Source: Thiotrichales bacterium
Lineage (GTDB): Bacteria > Pseudomonadota > Gammaproteobacteria > J044
Reading direction: 5' to 3'
DNA: 28,127 nucleotides
Assembly: GCA_024762895.1 (NCBI GenBank)
Contig: JANTGN010000008.1
Span: 1-28,127, forward strand
Positions 7,505 through 14,214 of the stretch are shown piece by piece (positions within the stretch are counted from its first letter, which is position 1; each line of letters begins with the position of its first letter). Both the position numbers and the translations under genes were made by a program. The notes under the pieces were generated by a model that was not told the origin of the DNA, ran no database searches, and saw only the letters and a program-made list of their open reading frames with translations.

Positions 7505-7513
7505 TGTGATATT
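7505..7513 (+). promoter_or_regulatory. Candidate extended -10 promoter element for the dsr operon
   Basis: TGT followed by GATATT (4 of 6 matches to TATAAT) with the TG motif of extended -10 promoters. A consensus TTGACA immediately upstream (7496-7501) is too close to serve as its -35. Transcription from here would give a leader of about 265 nt. Weak evidence; an activator-dependent promoter would be expected for dsr genes. Confidence 0.25.
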
Positions 7514-7519
7514 CTCTTC

Positions 7520-7785
7520 GCCCGTCTGGAACGGAGTCTTCCCTGAACTAGGGGTTGCTCGCTTATATCTCTAATGGGATATGCGGGGTTGGTATAAACA
7601 CCCCATGGGTAGGGTTCTCGTCTAAGTCATTGGAACCTAGACTTCATGTCCACGCTAGACGAGGTAATTTGTCTTAGCTTGAATTTGTGTATTTCGGGCT
7701 TGCTTCGAAATACTGGGTAGCAACCCCAGGTTGCTGGAAACGAGATTTTCGCGAAATCTGCCATCCCCATAAACAGGAGATCGCC
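7520..7785 (+). promoter_or_regulatory. Hairpin-rich 5' leader of dsrA (candidate structured cis-regulatory RNA)
   Basis: Perfect inverted repeats follow one another: CCCT/AGGG 7541-7553; ATATC/GATAT 7565-7582; GGGGT/ACCCC 7585-7604; CTCGTCTA/TAGACGAG 7617-7624 with 7656-7663, enclosing AAGTC/GACTT 7624-7644; GTATTTCG/CGAAATAC 7689-7696 with 7706-7713; AGCAACC/GGTTGCT 7719-7725 with 7729-7735; AGATTT/AAATCT 7743-7748 with 7754-7759. CTGGG at 7713-7717 could instead pair with CCCAG at 7725-7729, so two of the stems can compete. The last stem ends 15 nt before the AGGAGA ribosome site of dsrA. No known riboswitch class is recognised. Confidence 0.45.
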
Positions 7786-9045
7786 ATGGCTAGTAAGCAT
7801 TATCCAACTCCAATGCTCGACGTTCTGGAAGAAGGCCCCTGGCCTAGCTTCATCAGTGGCTTCAAGCGACTGAGAGACGAACATCCAGACGAGCGCATTC
7901 GTAGCACTGTGAATGGCCTGCTGGGTCAGCTGGAACACTCTTATGAAACCCGTATGGGTTACTGGAAAGGCGGCACCGTATCCGTATTTGGTTATGGTGG
8001 CGGTATCATCCCTCGCTTCTCTGAAGTTGGTGACGCCTTCCCTGAATCGAAAGAATTCCACACCATTCGTGTTCAGCCTCCTGCTGGCAACTTCTACACC
8101 ACTGACATGCTGAACCAGTTGGCTGACAGTTGGGAGAAATGGGGTTCAGGCCTGGTGACCTTCCACGGCCAGACCGGTAACATCATGTTCATCGGTACTA
8201 CCACCGAAGGCACTCAGCACTTCTTTGATGACATCAACGAATACGGCTGGGATCTGGGTGGTGCGGGTCCTTGTGTACGTACCGGCATGTGCTGTGTTGG
8301 TGCTGCCCGCTGCGAACAGTCTTGCACCAGCGAGCAGGTTGTTATGCGTCATCTGATGAACAACTTCACTGATGATGTGCATCGTCCTGCTCTGCCCTAC
8401 AAGTTCAAATTCAAAGTTTCCGGTTGCCCCAACGACTGCGTTAACGCTATTGAGCGTGCCGACTTCGCAGTTATCGGTACCTGGCGTGACGACATGAAGG
8501 TTGACCAGGCTGAAGTTAAGAACTTCGTTGAAGCCAAGGGTCGCCAGTATGTTATCGACAACGTCATTTCACGCTGCCCAACTAACGCCATTGCTCTGAA
8601 CGATGATGACACCATCACCGTTGACAACCACAACTGTGTACGCTGCATGCACTGCCTGAATGTTATGAACAAGGCTCTGCACGTCGGTGATGACAAGGGC
8701 GTCACTATCCTGATCGGTGGTAAGCGTACCCTGAAGATCGGTGACCTGATGGGTACGGTTGTTGTTCCCTTCATGAAGCTCGAAGATGACGACGATTATG
8801 AAAAGATCGTTGAAATGGCCGAAGAAATCATCGATTTCTGGGCTGAAAATGGTCTCGAGCACGAGCGCTGCGGTGAAATGATCGAGCGTATCGGCCTGGT
8901 GAACTTCCTCGAAGGTATCGGCATCGACGTTGATCCTCATATGCTGAACAACCCACGTCAGTCTTCTTATGTTCGTACCGATGGTTGGGACGAAGAAGCC
9001 GAGAACTGGTTTGCTCGCAAGCGTGAAGAAAAGGCCAGCGCCTGA
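7786..9045 (+). CDS. dsrA: Reverse-type dissimilatory sulfite reductase, alpha subunit
   Basis: 419 aa, near the 417 aa of oxidative DsrA. With DsrB it forms the cytoplasmic siroheme enzyme that oxidises DsrC-bound sulfur to sulfite. The sulfite reductase cluster motif is visible as C170-x5-C176 (TGMCCVGAARC) and C214-x3-C218 (SGCPNDC), and the inserted ferredoxin domain as C264-P plus C284-x2-C287-x2-C290 (CPTNAI, CVRCMHC). The frame is open 33 codons further upstream, but ATG at 7786 is preceded by AGGAGA at 5 nt and gives the family N-terminus MASKHYPTPMLD. Codons are strongly biased to the highly expressed set (CGT, GGT, CTG). First gene of the dsr operon, with a long hairpin-rich leader. 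Confidence 0.98.
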   Translation: MASKHYPTPMLDVLEEGPWPSFISGFKRLRDEHPDERIRSTVNGLLGQLEHSYETRMGYWKGGTVSVFGYGGGIIPRFSEVGDAFPESKEFHTIRVQPPAGNFYTTDMLNQLADSWEKWGSGLVTFHGQTGNIMFIGTTTEGTQHFFDDINEYGWDLGGAGPCVRTGMCCVGAARCEQSCTSEQVVMRHLMNNFTDDVHRPALPYKFKFKVSGCPNDCVNAIERADFAVIGTWRDDMKVDQAEVKNFVEAKGRQYVIDNVISRCPTNAIALNDDDTITVDNHNCVRCMHCLNVMNKALHVGDDKGVTILIGGKRTLKIGDLMGTVVVPFMKLEDDDDYEKIVEMAEEIIDFWAENGLEHERCGEMIERIGLVNFLEGIGIDVDPHMLNNPRQSSYVRTDGWDEEAENWFARKREEKASA

Positions 9046-9073
9046 TCTCACGAGGATTTTCCTAAGAGTTTAA

Positions 9074-9096
9074 GGCGGAGAGTCTGACTCTCCGCC
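9074..9096 (+). other. dsrA-dsrB intercistronic hairpin without T-tract
   Basis: GGCGGAGAGT (9074-9083) pairs with ACTCTCCGCC (9087-9096) around a CTG loop. There is no run of T after it, so it is not a classical terminator; it more likely stabilises the upstream dsrA message or marks a processing site within the operon. Confidence 0.7.
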
Positions 9097-9129
9097 CCCT
9101 AAAGATTCATATGACTATTTGGAGGCACT

Positions 9130-10203
9130 ATGGCTGCTGAAATGCGTCAACCTATAGAGTCCGGTTGCCCTGATGGGTTCCAGTACATGCACCCCGTCAT
9201 GCTGCGCAACTATGGCCAATGGAAGTACCATGAGCATCCCCGTCCTGGAGTTCTGCTTCATGTTGCTCATAGCGGCGACAAGATCTGGACCGTAAAGGCC
9301 GGTACCACTCGTATCCTCGACGTTTTCGCTCTGCGCAAACTGACCGAAATTGGTGACAAGCTTGGTGACGGCTTCGTACGCTTCACCATTCGTAGCAACA
9401 TCGAATACATGGTTGCCGACGAAGCCAAGGTTGAGCCTATGATTGCTGCCCTGGAAGAGGCTGGTTTCATCGTTGGTGGTACTGCCAACTCTGTTTCTAC
9501 GCTTTCACATACCCAGGGCTGGCTGCACTGCGACATCCCCGGCACCGACGCATCAGGCGTTGTTAAGGCCATGATGGATGAGCTGATCGATGACTTCCGT
9601 AACTGTGACATGCCTAACCGTGTACACATCACCACTTCCTGCTGCCAGATCAACTGCGGTGGCCAGGGTGATATCGCGATTAACGTACAGCATACCAAGC
9701 CACCCAAGATCAACCATGATCTGGTAGGTAATGCCTGTGAGCGTCCTTCGGTAGTAGCTCGTTGCCCCGTTGCGGCGATTCGTCCTGCAATGGTTAATGG
9801 CAAGCCTTCTCTGGAAGTTGATGAGCGCAAGTGTATCTGTTGTGGTGCTTGCTATCCTCCCTGCCCTCCAATGCAGATCAACGACCACGAGTTCACTCAG
9901 CTTGCCGTTTGGGTTGGTGGTAACCACTCTAATGCTCGTGGCAAGCCCACCTTCCAGAAGCTGGTTGCTGCTGGCGTACCGAACAATCCGCCTCGCTGGC
10001 CTGAAGCCACTGCGATCGTTAAGCGTATCCTTCAGTGTTATAAGGAAAGCGCTAAGGATTGGGAGCGTATCAATGACTGGATCGAGCGTATCGGCTGGCC
10101 GCGTTTCTTCGAAATGACCAACCTGCCGTTCACCAAGTACCACGTGGATAACTGGCGCGGTTCTCGTAGCAGCCTGAACGCCTCTACGCACATCCGCTTC
10201 TAA
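9130..10203 (+). CDS. dsrB: Reverse-type dissimilatory sulfite reductase, beta subunit
   Basis: 357 aa, the usual DsrB length. Partner of DsrA in the alpha2beta2 sulfite reductase; it carries the catalytic-side siroheme and Fe-S clusters. Cys-rich motifs are visible at TTSCCQINCGGQGD (Cys171, 172, 176) with Cys134 upstream, and a ferredoxin domain with C212-PVAAI and C235-x2-C238-x2-C241-x3-C245. The C-terminal arm (from about residue 310) ends in ASTHIRF. A strong GGAGG lies 5 nt before the ATG. It is separated from dsrA by 84 bp containing a hairpin and is followed after 14 bp by dsrE. Codon use is as in dsrA. Confidence 0.98.
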   Translation: MAAEMRQPIESGCPDGFQYMHPVMLRNYGQWKYHEHPRPGVLLHVAHSGDKIWTVKAGTTRILDVFALRKLTEIGDKLGDGFVRFTIRSNIEYMVADEAKVEPMIAALEEAGFIVGGTANSVSTLSHTQGWLHCDIPGTDASGVVKAMMDELIDDFRNCDMPNRVHITTSCCQINCGGQGDIAINVQHTKPPKINHDLVGNACERPSVVARCPVAAIRPAMVNGKPSLEVDERKCICCGACYPPCPPMQINDHEFTQLAVWVGGNHSNARGKPTFQKLVAAGVPNNPPRWPEATAIVKRILQCYKESAKDWERINDWIERIGWPRFFEMTNLPFTKYHVDNWRGSRSSLNASTHIRF

Positions 10204-10217
10204 GGGAAGTTTAAAGT

Positions 10218-10610
10218 ATGAAGTTTAGTATTTTAATCAACGAAGGCCCTTATCAGCACCAGGCCTCCGATTCAGCATACAAGTTCATTGAAGCTGCGTT
10301 GGAAGCCGGTCATGAGATCTTTCGTGTCTTCTTTTACCATGATGGCGTAAACAACAGCACACGTTACACGGTTCCTCCTCAGGATGACCGTAATATCCAG
10401 GTGCGCTGGTCCGAGCTTGCCGAAAAGCATGATCTGGACATGGTCGTTTGCATTGCCGCGGCACAACGCCGCGGCATCCTCGATGAAAACGAAGCTCAAC
10501 GCCAGGGTAAAGATGGTGACAACATAGCGCCTGGTTTTCGTATCTCCGGCCTGGGTCAGCTGATTGAAGCTGGCATCCAGGCTGATCGACTCGTAACTTT
10601 TGGCGACTAA
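10218..10610 (+). CDS. dsrE: Sulfurtransferase complex subunit DsrE
   Basis: 130 aa, DsrE/TusD family. DsrE, DsrF and DsrH form an alpha2beta2gamma2 complex in the cytoplasm that accepts sulfane sulfur and hands it to DsrC. The sulfur-carrying cysteine is at the expected position, Cys78, in DMVVCIAAAQRRGI, the residue that corresponds to the active Cys in TusD and A. vinosum DsrE. The Rossmann-like start KFSILINEGPY and the insertion with HDGVNNS are typical. The gene starts 14 bp after dsrB with a GGGAAG-type ribosome site, and precedes dsrF by 13 bp. The presence of dsrEFH is a marker for oxidative (sulfur-oxidising) Dsr systems. Confidence 0.97.
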   Translation: MKFSILINEGPYQHQASDSAYKFIEAALEAGHEIFRVFFYHDGVNNSTRYTVPPQDDRNIQVRWSELAEKHDLDMVVCIAAAQRRGILDENEAQRQGKDGDNIAPGFRISGLGQLIEAGIQADRLVTFGD

Positions 10611-10623
10611 TTAGGGGTGCATT

Positions 10624-11031
10624 ATGTCTGACGTAAAGAAATTTCTTTATGTAAACCGCAAGCAGCCCTACGGCACAATCTATGCTCTTGAGTCTCTGGA
10701 AGTTGTGCTAATTGGTGCTGCGTTTGAACAGGATGTTAGTTTGGCCTTTGTTGATGACGGTGTTTATCAGCTGACCAAAGGTCAGGATCCATCGGGTATT
10801 GGGATGAAAAACTTTTCCCCAACCTACACCGCCCTGGGTGATTACGACATCAACAAGATCTATGTTGAAAAAGAATCACTTGAGGCGCGTGGTCTGACTA
10901 TTGATGATCTTCAGCATCTCACCTGGGAAGATGAGGATGAGGATTGGGCAGAGAAAGACTCAATTCGTGTGGTTTCCGCCAGTGAAATGGCTGAAATCAT
11001 GGATCAGCAAGACATCGTCTTGAGTTTCTAA
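10624..11031 (+). CDS. dsrF: Sulfurtransferase complex subunit DsrF
   Basis: 135 aa, DsrF/TusC family. It is a structural subunit of the DsrEFH sulfur-transfer complex. The start VKKFLYVNRKQPYGT and the core ESLEVVLIGAAFEQDVSLAFVDDGV (about residues 22-47) are typical. The protein contains no Cys, consistent with a non-catalytic role. The C-terminal half is acidic (TWEDEDEDWAEKD). Ribosome site GGGGTG lies about 5 nt before the ATG; dsrE ends 13 bp upstream and dsrH starts 12 bp downstream. Confidence 0.96.
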   Translation: MSDVKKFLYVNRKQPYGTIYALESLEVVLIGAAFEQDVSLAFVDDGVYQLTKGQDPSGIGMKNFSPTYTALGDYDINKIYVEKESLEARGLTIDDLQHLTWEDEDEDWAEKDSIRVVSASEMAEIMDQQDIVLSF

Positions 11032-11043
11032 GGAGCTGATAAA

Positions 11044-11352
11044 ATGGCAATTTTACACACAGTCAATAAATCACCCTTTGAACGTGACGCTCTGGAGTCT
11101 TGCCTGAAGCACGCACTGGCTGGCAGCTCTGTACTTCTGTTTGAAGACGGTGTTGCAGCGGCGGTTGATGGTACTGCTTACGCTGATCAGATCAAGGGTG
11201 CTATGGAAAATGTTTCACTGTTTGTTCTGGGTGAGGATCTTAAGGCCCGCGGACTGGGTGAACACAAACTGATCGACGGAATCACTGTGGTTGATTACAA
11301 GGGTTTCGTTGAGCTGGCTGGCAAGAATGACACCGTTCAGAGCTGGCTCTGA
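11044..11352 (+). CDS. dsrH: Sulfurtransferase complex subunit DsrH
   Basis: 102 aa, DsrH/TusB family, third subunit of the DsrEFH complex. It begins AILHTVNKSPFERDALESC, with the single conserved Cys20 that is known in A. vinosum DsrH. AAGGAG lies about 8 nt before the ATG. It is followed after 40 bp by dsrC, the acceptor of the sulfur. The length and the terminal SWL are typical of the family. Confidence 0.96.
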   Translation: MAILHTVNKSPFERDALESCLKHALAGSSVLLFEDGVAAAVDGTAYADQIKGAMENVSLFVLGEDLKARGLGEHKLIDGITVVDYKGFVELAGKNDTVQSWL

Positions 11353-11392
11353 TTATTTTTACTTTTAACGCCCCAAATAGGAGTGCGAAAAA

Positions 11393-11728
11393 ATGTCTAC
11401 TATTGATGTAAACGGAACAGCTGTAGAAGTTGATGAAGAAGGCTACCTGGTCGATCTGGGTTCCTGGACTCCAGAAATCGGTACTGCTCTGGCTAAGGGC
11501 GATGACTGCGAACTGACCGACAACCACTGGGAGGTTATTAACTTCCTGCGTGAATACTACGAAGAGTACCAGATCGCTCCAGCAGTACGCGTTCTGACCA
11601 AGGCTATCGGCAAAAAGCTGGGTAAAGACAAAGGCAACAGCAAGTACCTGTACGAACTGTTCCCTTACGGTCCTGCCAAACAGGCTTGTAAGTACGCTGG
11701 TCTGCCTAAGCCTACTGGCTGCGTATAA
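11393..11728 (+). CDS. dsrC: Sulfur carrier protein DsrC
   Basis: 111 aa. DsrC accepts sulfur from DsrEFH and is the co-substrate of DsrAB; the oxidised carrier is processed by DsrMKJOP. Both functional cysteines are in the C-terminal arm: Cys99 (KQACKYAG) and the penultimate Cys110 (PTGCV), the arrangement that distinguishes true DsrC from TusE (one Cys) and RspA (none). A third Cys at 39 is not conserved. The gene has TAGGAG upstream of ATG and highly expressed-type codons. Two hairpins follow it, which fits its known high expression relative to the rest of the operon. A cysteine-less paralogue is encoded at 4989-5327. Confidence 0.98.
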   Translation: MSTIDVNGTAVEVDEEGYLVDLGSWTPEIGTALAKGDDCELTDNHWEVINFLREYYEEYQIAPAVRVLTKAIGKKLGKDKGNSKYLYELFPYGPAKQACKYAGLPKPTGCV

Positions 11729-11740
11729 GGCTAGATGAAA

Positions 11741-11764
11741 TAAGACCTTTCTTAATGGGTCTTA
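11741..11764 (+). other. First dsrC-dsrM intercistronic hairpin
   Basis: TAAGACC (11741-11747) pairs with GGTCTTA (11758-11764) around a 10-nt loop. It starts 12 bp after the dsrC stop and has no T-run directly after it. It could protect the dsrC message or slow read-through. Confidence 0.5.
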
Positions 11765-11777
11765 ATCGCCAAGGTTC

Positions 11778-11797
11778 GCAGGGGGCATGCCCCCTGC
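11778..11797 (+). other. Second dsrC-dsrM intercistronic hairpin (GC-rich, no T-tract)
   Basis: GCAGGGGGC (11778-11786) pairs perfectly with GCCCCCTGC (11789-11797), a very stable stem with a minimal loop. It is followed by CCTTAAACTTAA rather than a T-run. It is likely an attenuating or message-stabilising element that lets dsrC be more abundant than dsrM. Confidence 0.65.
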
Positions 11798-11837
11798 CCC
11801 TTAAACTTAAGGTTGCTACTGGGAGAGGAACGAACAA

Positions 11838-12596
11838 ATGTCGTTTCTGAGCATTTTTTACGCCCTGCTTTTCTACTTTGCGACAGGCTTACTAGTCGTA
11901 GGTCTGGGCTATAAAATCCGTCAATACGCGAAGACCCCCGCGCCTTTAAAGATTCCAACTACACCAGCGCCTGTCACTAAAGGTGGTGTAGTGATTCGAA
12001 TGGCTAAAGAAGTTGTGTTCTTCTACAGTCTATTTCGCTCGAACAAATGGATCTGGCTGTTTGGCTGGTTGTTCCATATCACTCTGTTCGTCGTATTGCT
12101 GCGTCATCTGCGTTACTTCACCGAACCGGTCTGGTGGTGGGTAGATTTACTGCAGCCATTTGGAAAATATGCTGCGTTTGGCATGATCGCAGGACTTGCT
12201 GGCCTGTGGGCTCGCCGCTTCCTGGTAGATCGCGTACGCTACATCTCTGCGCCTTCCGATCACCTGATGCTGGCCCTTTTGCTGGGAATTGGTATAAGCG
12301 GCGCATCCATGACTTTTGTAAGCCATACGGACATCGTTTCAGTTAAGGTTTTCTTCCTGGGATTGATGCGCTTTGATTTACAGCCTCTTCCCAGTGATCC
12401 ACTGTTACTGATCCACCTGGGTCTGGTCGCGGCGTTAATGATCATATTCCCATTCAGCAAGCTGTTGCATGCCCCTGGCGTGTTCTTCAGCCCGACCCGT
12501 AACCAGGTCGACAACCCGCGCGAGCAACGCCATGTTGCAGCATGGGCAGTAGCTGAATTTGAGTCTGCTGGTGATCAGCAGAAAAACAACACATAA
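11838..12596 (+). CDS. dsrM: DsrM, membrane cytochrome b subunit of DsrMKJOP
   Basis: 252 aa integral membrane protein of the NarI-like di-heme cytochrome b type. Five hydrophobic segments are seen at about 4-24, 70-89, 110-130, 142-162 and 188-208, with His80, 90, 142, 163, 193 and 211 at membrane borders as candidate heme b ligands. It connects the cytoplasmic DsrK to the quinone pool. A GAGAGGAA ribosome site lies before the ATG. It follows dsrC after 109 bp that hold two hairpins and precedes dsrK by 26 bp. Only the oxidative dsr context distinguishes it from other NarI relatives. Confidence 0.95.
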   Translation: MSFLSIFYALLFYFATGLLVVGLGYKIRQYAKTPAPLKIPTTPAPVTKGGVVIRMAKEVVFFYSLFRSNKWIWLFGWLFHITLFVVLLRHLRYFTEPVWWWVDLLQPFGKYAAFGMIAGLAGLWARRFLVDRVRYISAPSDHLMLALLLGIGISGASMTFVSHTDIVSVKVFFLGLMRFDLQPLPSDPLLLIHLGLVAALMIIFPFSKLLHAPGVFFSPTRNQVDNPREQRHVAAWAVAEFESAGDQQKNNT

Positions 12597-12622
12597 ACAT
12601 AGGTCGTTTCGAGGATTGCAAC

Positions 12623-14167
12623 GTGGCTGATTTCGAAATACCAAAGATAAAAAATTATCTGGAAATTCCTGCGGTACAGGAAGATGTAATGGCGCATAGC
12701 TCGCCCTTCATCGCCAAGCCGCCACATCAGGCAGGTCTGGGTTTCCCTGAAGAGCTGGTTGATGACTGGGAAAACAAGGCCATCGAGAAGATGGGTGACC
12801 TGCTGGGCAAATACCGCTCTTTCCAGGTTTATCTTGATTCCTGTGTAAAATGCGGTGCCTGTACCGATAAGTGTCATTACTTCATCGGCACGACTGATGC
12901 CAAGAATATGCCAGTGGCCCGTCAGGACCTGCTGCGCAAGGTTTATCGTCGCTATTTTACTTTTGCCGGCAAATATTTCCCTAAGCTTGTCGGCGCAACC
13001 GACATGACCAAGGAAGTACTGGACGAGTGGTACAGCTACTTCCATCAGTGTTCCCAATGTCGCCGTTGTTCCGTGTTCTGCCCCTACGGTATCGATACCG
13101 CTGAAATCTCCATGGCCGCCCGTGAAATTATGGATGAGGTTGGCTTGGGTCAGAAATATTGTAATGAAATTATCCTTAAGGCACAGACCATTGGTAATAA
13201 CCTGGGTCTGCCAGAGCGCGCCCTCGCCGACACCCTGATTGATCTTGAAGAAGAAGTTGAGGAAGATACTGGCCTTCCTGTCAAGTACCCACTCGATGTC
13301 AAGGGTGCAGACATTCTGCTGGTGACGCCTTCAGCCGACTTTTTTGCTGAACCCCATATCGATGGTCTGATCGGCTACGGCAAGGTCTTCCATGAAGTAG
13401 GCGCTAGCTGGACCATGAGTTCAAAGGCCTCAGAGGCAGCCAACTTTGGCATGTTCATTGGTAGTTATGCCAATATGCGTAAACTGGCCATGCGCATCCG
13501 TGAAGCCGCGATAGAACTCGGCGTTAAGCGCATCGTATTCGGCGAGTGTGGTCATGCATGGCGCGTGGCCTACAGCTTCCTGAACACGCTGGCTGGTCCG
13601 TTCGATTTTCTGGATCCCAACTATCCTGTTCCTCAGCATATCTGTGAATTTACCCATGGCTATCTGGAGGAAGGAAAACTCCGTATTAACAAGGAAGAAA
13701 ATGACCATATGCGTCTGACCTTCCATGATTCCTGTAACGTAGCCCGTGGTAGCCGTATGGGTCCTACGCCAGGCGGACAGTTTGAAATACCCCGCAAGAT
13801 CATCAAGGCAGTCTGTAATCATTATTACGACATGGCTCAGGATACTATCCATGACGCCACCTATTGTTGTGGTGGTGGTGGCGGTCTTCTGACTGATGAC
13901 CTTATGGAAATACGTGTCAAGGGTGCTTTGCCTCGTATGCAGGCCCTGAAGACCGTAGTTGATGACCATGGCGTGACGAACATGGCGGCAATCTGCGCCA
14001 TTTGTAAGTCGCAATTTACCAAGGTACTTCCCTATTACGACTTCAGCATGGATATGATCGTCAGCGTGCATCAGCTGGTAAGCGACGCAATCGTACTTAC
14101 CGGTTCTGAGCAGGAAAAAGAGCTCGACGGCGTAGAAGATGACGAAGCGGAAGCAACCGCGGAATAA
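12623..14167 (+). CDS. dsrK: DsrK, HdrD-like Fe-S catalytic subunit of DsrMKJOP
   Basis: 514 aa cytoplasmic subunit related to heterodisulfide reductase HdrD; it is thought to act on the disulfide or trisulfide form of DsrC. Two [4Fe-4S] ferredoxin motifs are present: C74-x2-C77-x2-C80-x3-C84 (CVKCGACTDKC) and C143-x2-C146-x2-C149-x3-C153 (CSQCRRCSVFC). CCG-type sites follow: Cys309 (FGECGHAW), Cys371, C415-C416 (CCGGGGGL) and C458-x2-C461 (CAICKSQF). The start is GTG at 12623 with GAGGA 7 nt upstream. The last 20 residues are an acidic tail. It lies between dsrM and dsrL. Confidence 0.97.
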   Translation: MADFEIPKIKNYLEIPAVQEDVMAHSSPFIAKPPHQAGLGFPEELVDDWENKAIEKMGDLLGKYRSFQVYLDSCVKCGACTDKCHYFIGTTDAKNMPVARQDLLRKVYRRYFTFAGKYFPKLVGATDMTKEVLDEWYSYFHQCSQCRRCSVFCPYGIDTAEISMAAREIMDEVGLGQKYCNEIILKAQTIGNNLGLPERALADTLIDLEEEVEEDTGLPVKYPLDVKGADILLVTPSADFFAEPHIDGLIGYGKVFHEVGASWTMSSKASEAANFGMFIGSYANMRKLAMRIREAAIELGVKRIVFGECGHAWRVAYSFLNTLAGPFDFLDPNYPVPQHICEFTHGYLEEGKLRINKEENDHMRLTFHDSCNVARGSRMGPTPGGQFEIPRKIIKAVCNHYYDMAQDTIHDATYCCGGGGGLLTDDLMEIRVKGALPRMQALKTVVDDHGVTNMAAICAICKSQFTKVLPYYDFSMDMIVSVHQLVSDAIVLTGSEQEKELDGVEDDEAEATAE

Positions 14168-14214
14168 CTTAAGATTTTACCGAATCACCTGATTCACCTA
14201 CTAGGAGCGCAGGC

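Larger units (their letters stand above)
7290..7785. promoter_or_regulatory. Divergent intergenic region between the TauD-like gene and dsrA
   Basis: About 500 bp without a convincing gene. The left part (7302-7510) is AT-rich and should hold promoters for both directions. On the minus strand a TAGAAT -10-like hexamer lies at 7368-7373 without a good -35. On the plus strand TTGACA occurs at 7496-7501 but has no good -10 at the right distance, while an extended -10 (TGT-GATATT) lies at 7505-7513. No clear activator box was recognised, although short palindromes ATTGCAAT and CAATATTG sit at 7487-7497. The right part (7520-7785) is the hairpin-rich dsrA leader, listed separately. Confidence 0.6.

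Noticed and set aside
4680..7785. Looked for a CRISPR array near the Cas6-like gene
   Set aside because: No regularly spaced direct repeats of 24-40 bp are visible in the cluster, its gaps or the dsrA leader; the leader stems are all different from each other.
7520..7785. Considered tRNA, T-box or a known riboswitch in the dsrA leader
   Set aside because: No cloverleaf with T-loop consensus, no T-box sequence, and no conserved riboswitch core was recognised; called only as a candidate structured leader.
7627..8061. A 144-codon minus-strand frame across the dsrA leader and start
   Set aside because: It overlaps the certain 5' end of dsrA, has no ribosome site or recognisable domain, and the leader stems explain that sequence better.
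13430..14071. A 213-codon minus-strand frame opposite dsrK
   Set aside because: Codon shadow of dsrK; low-complexity translation without family signs.
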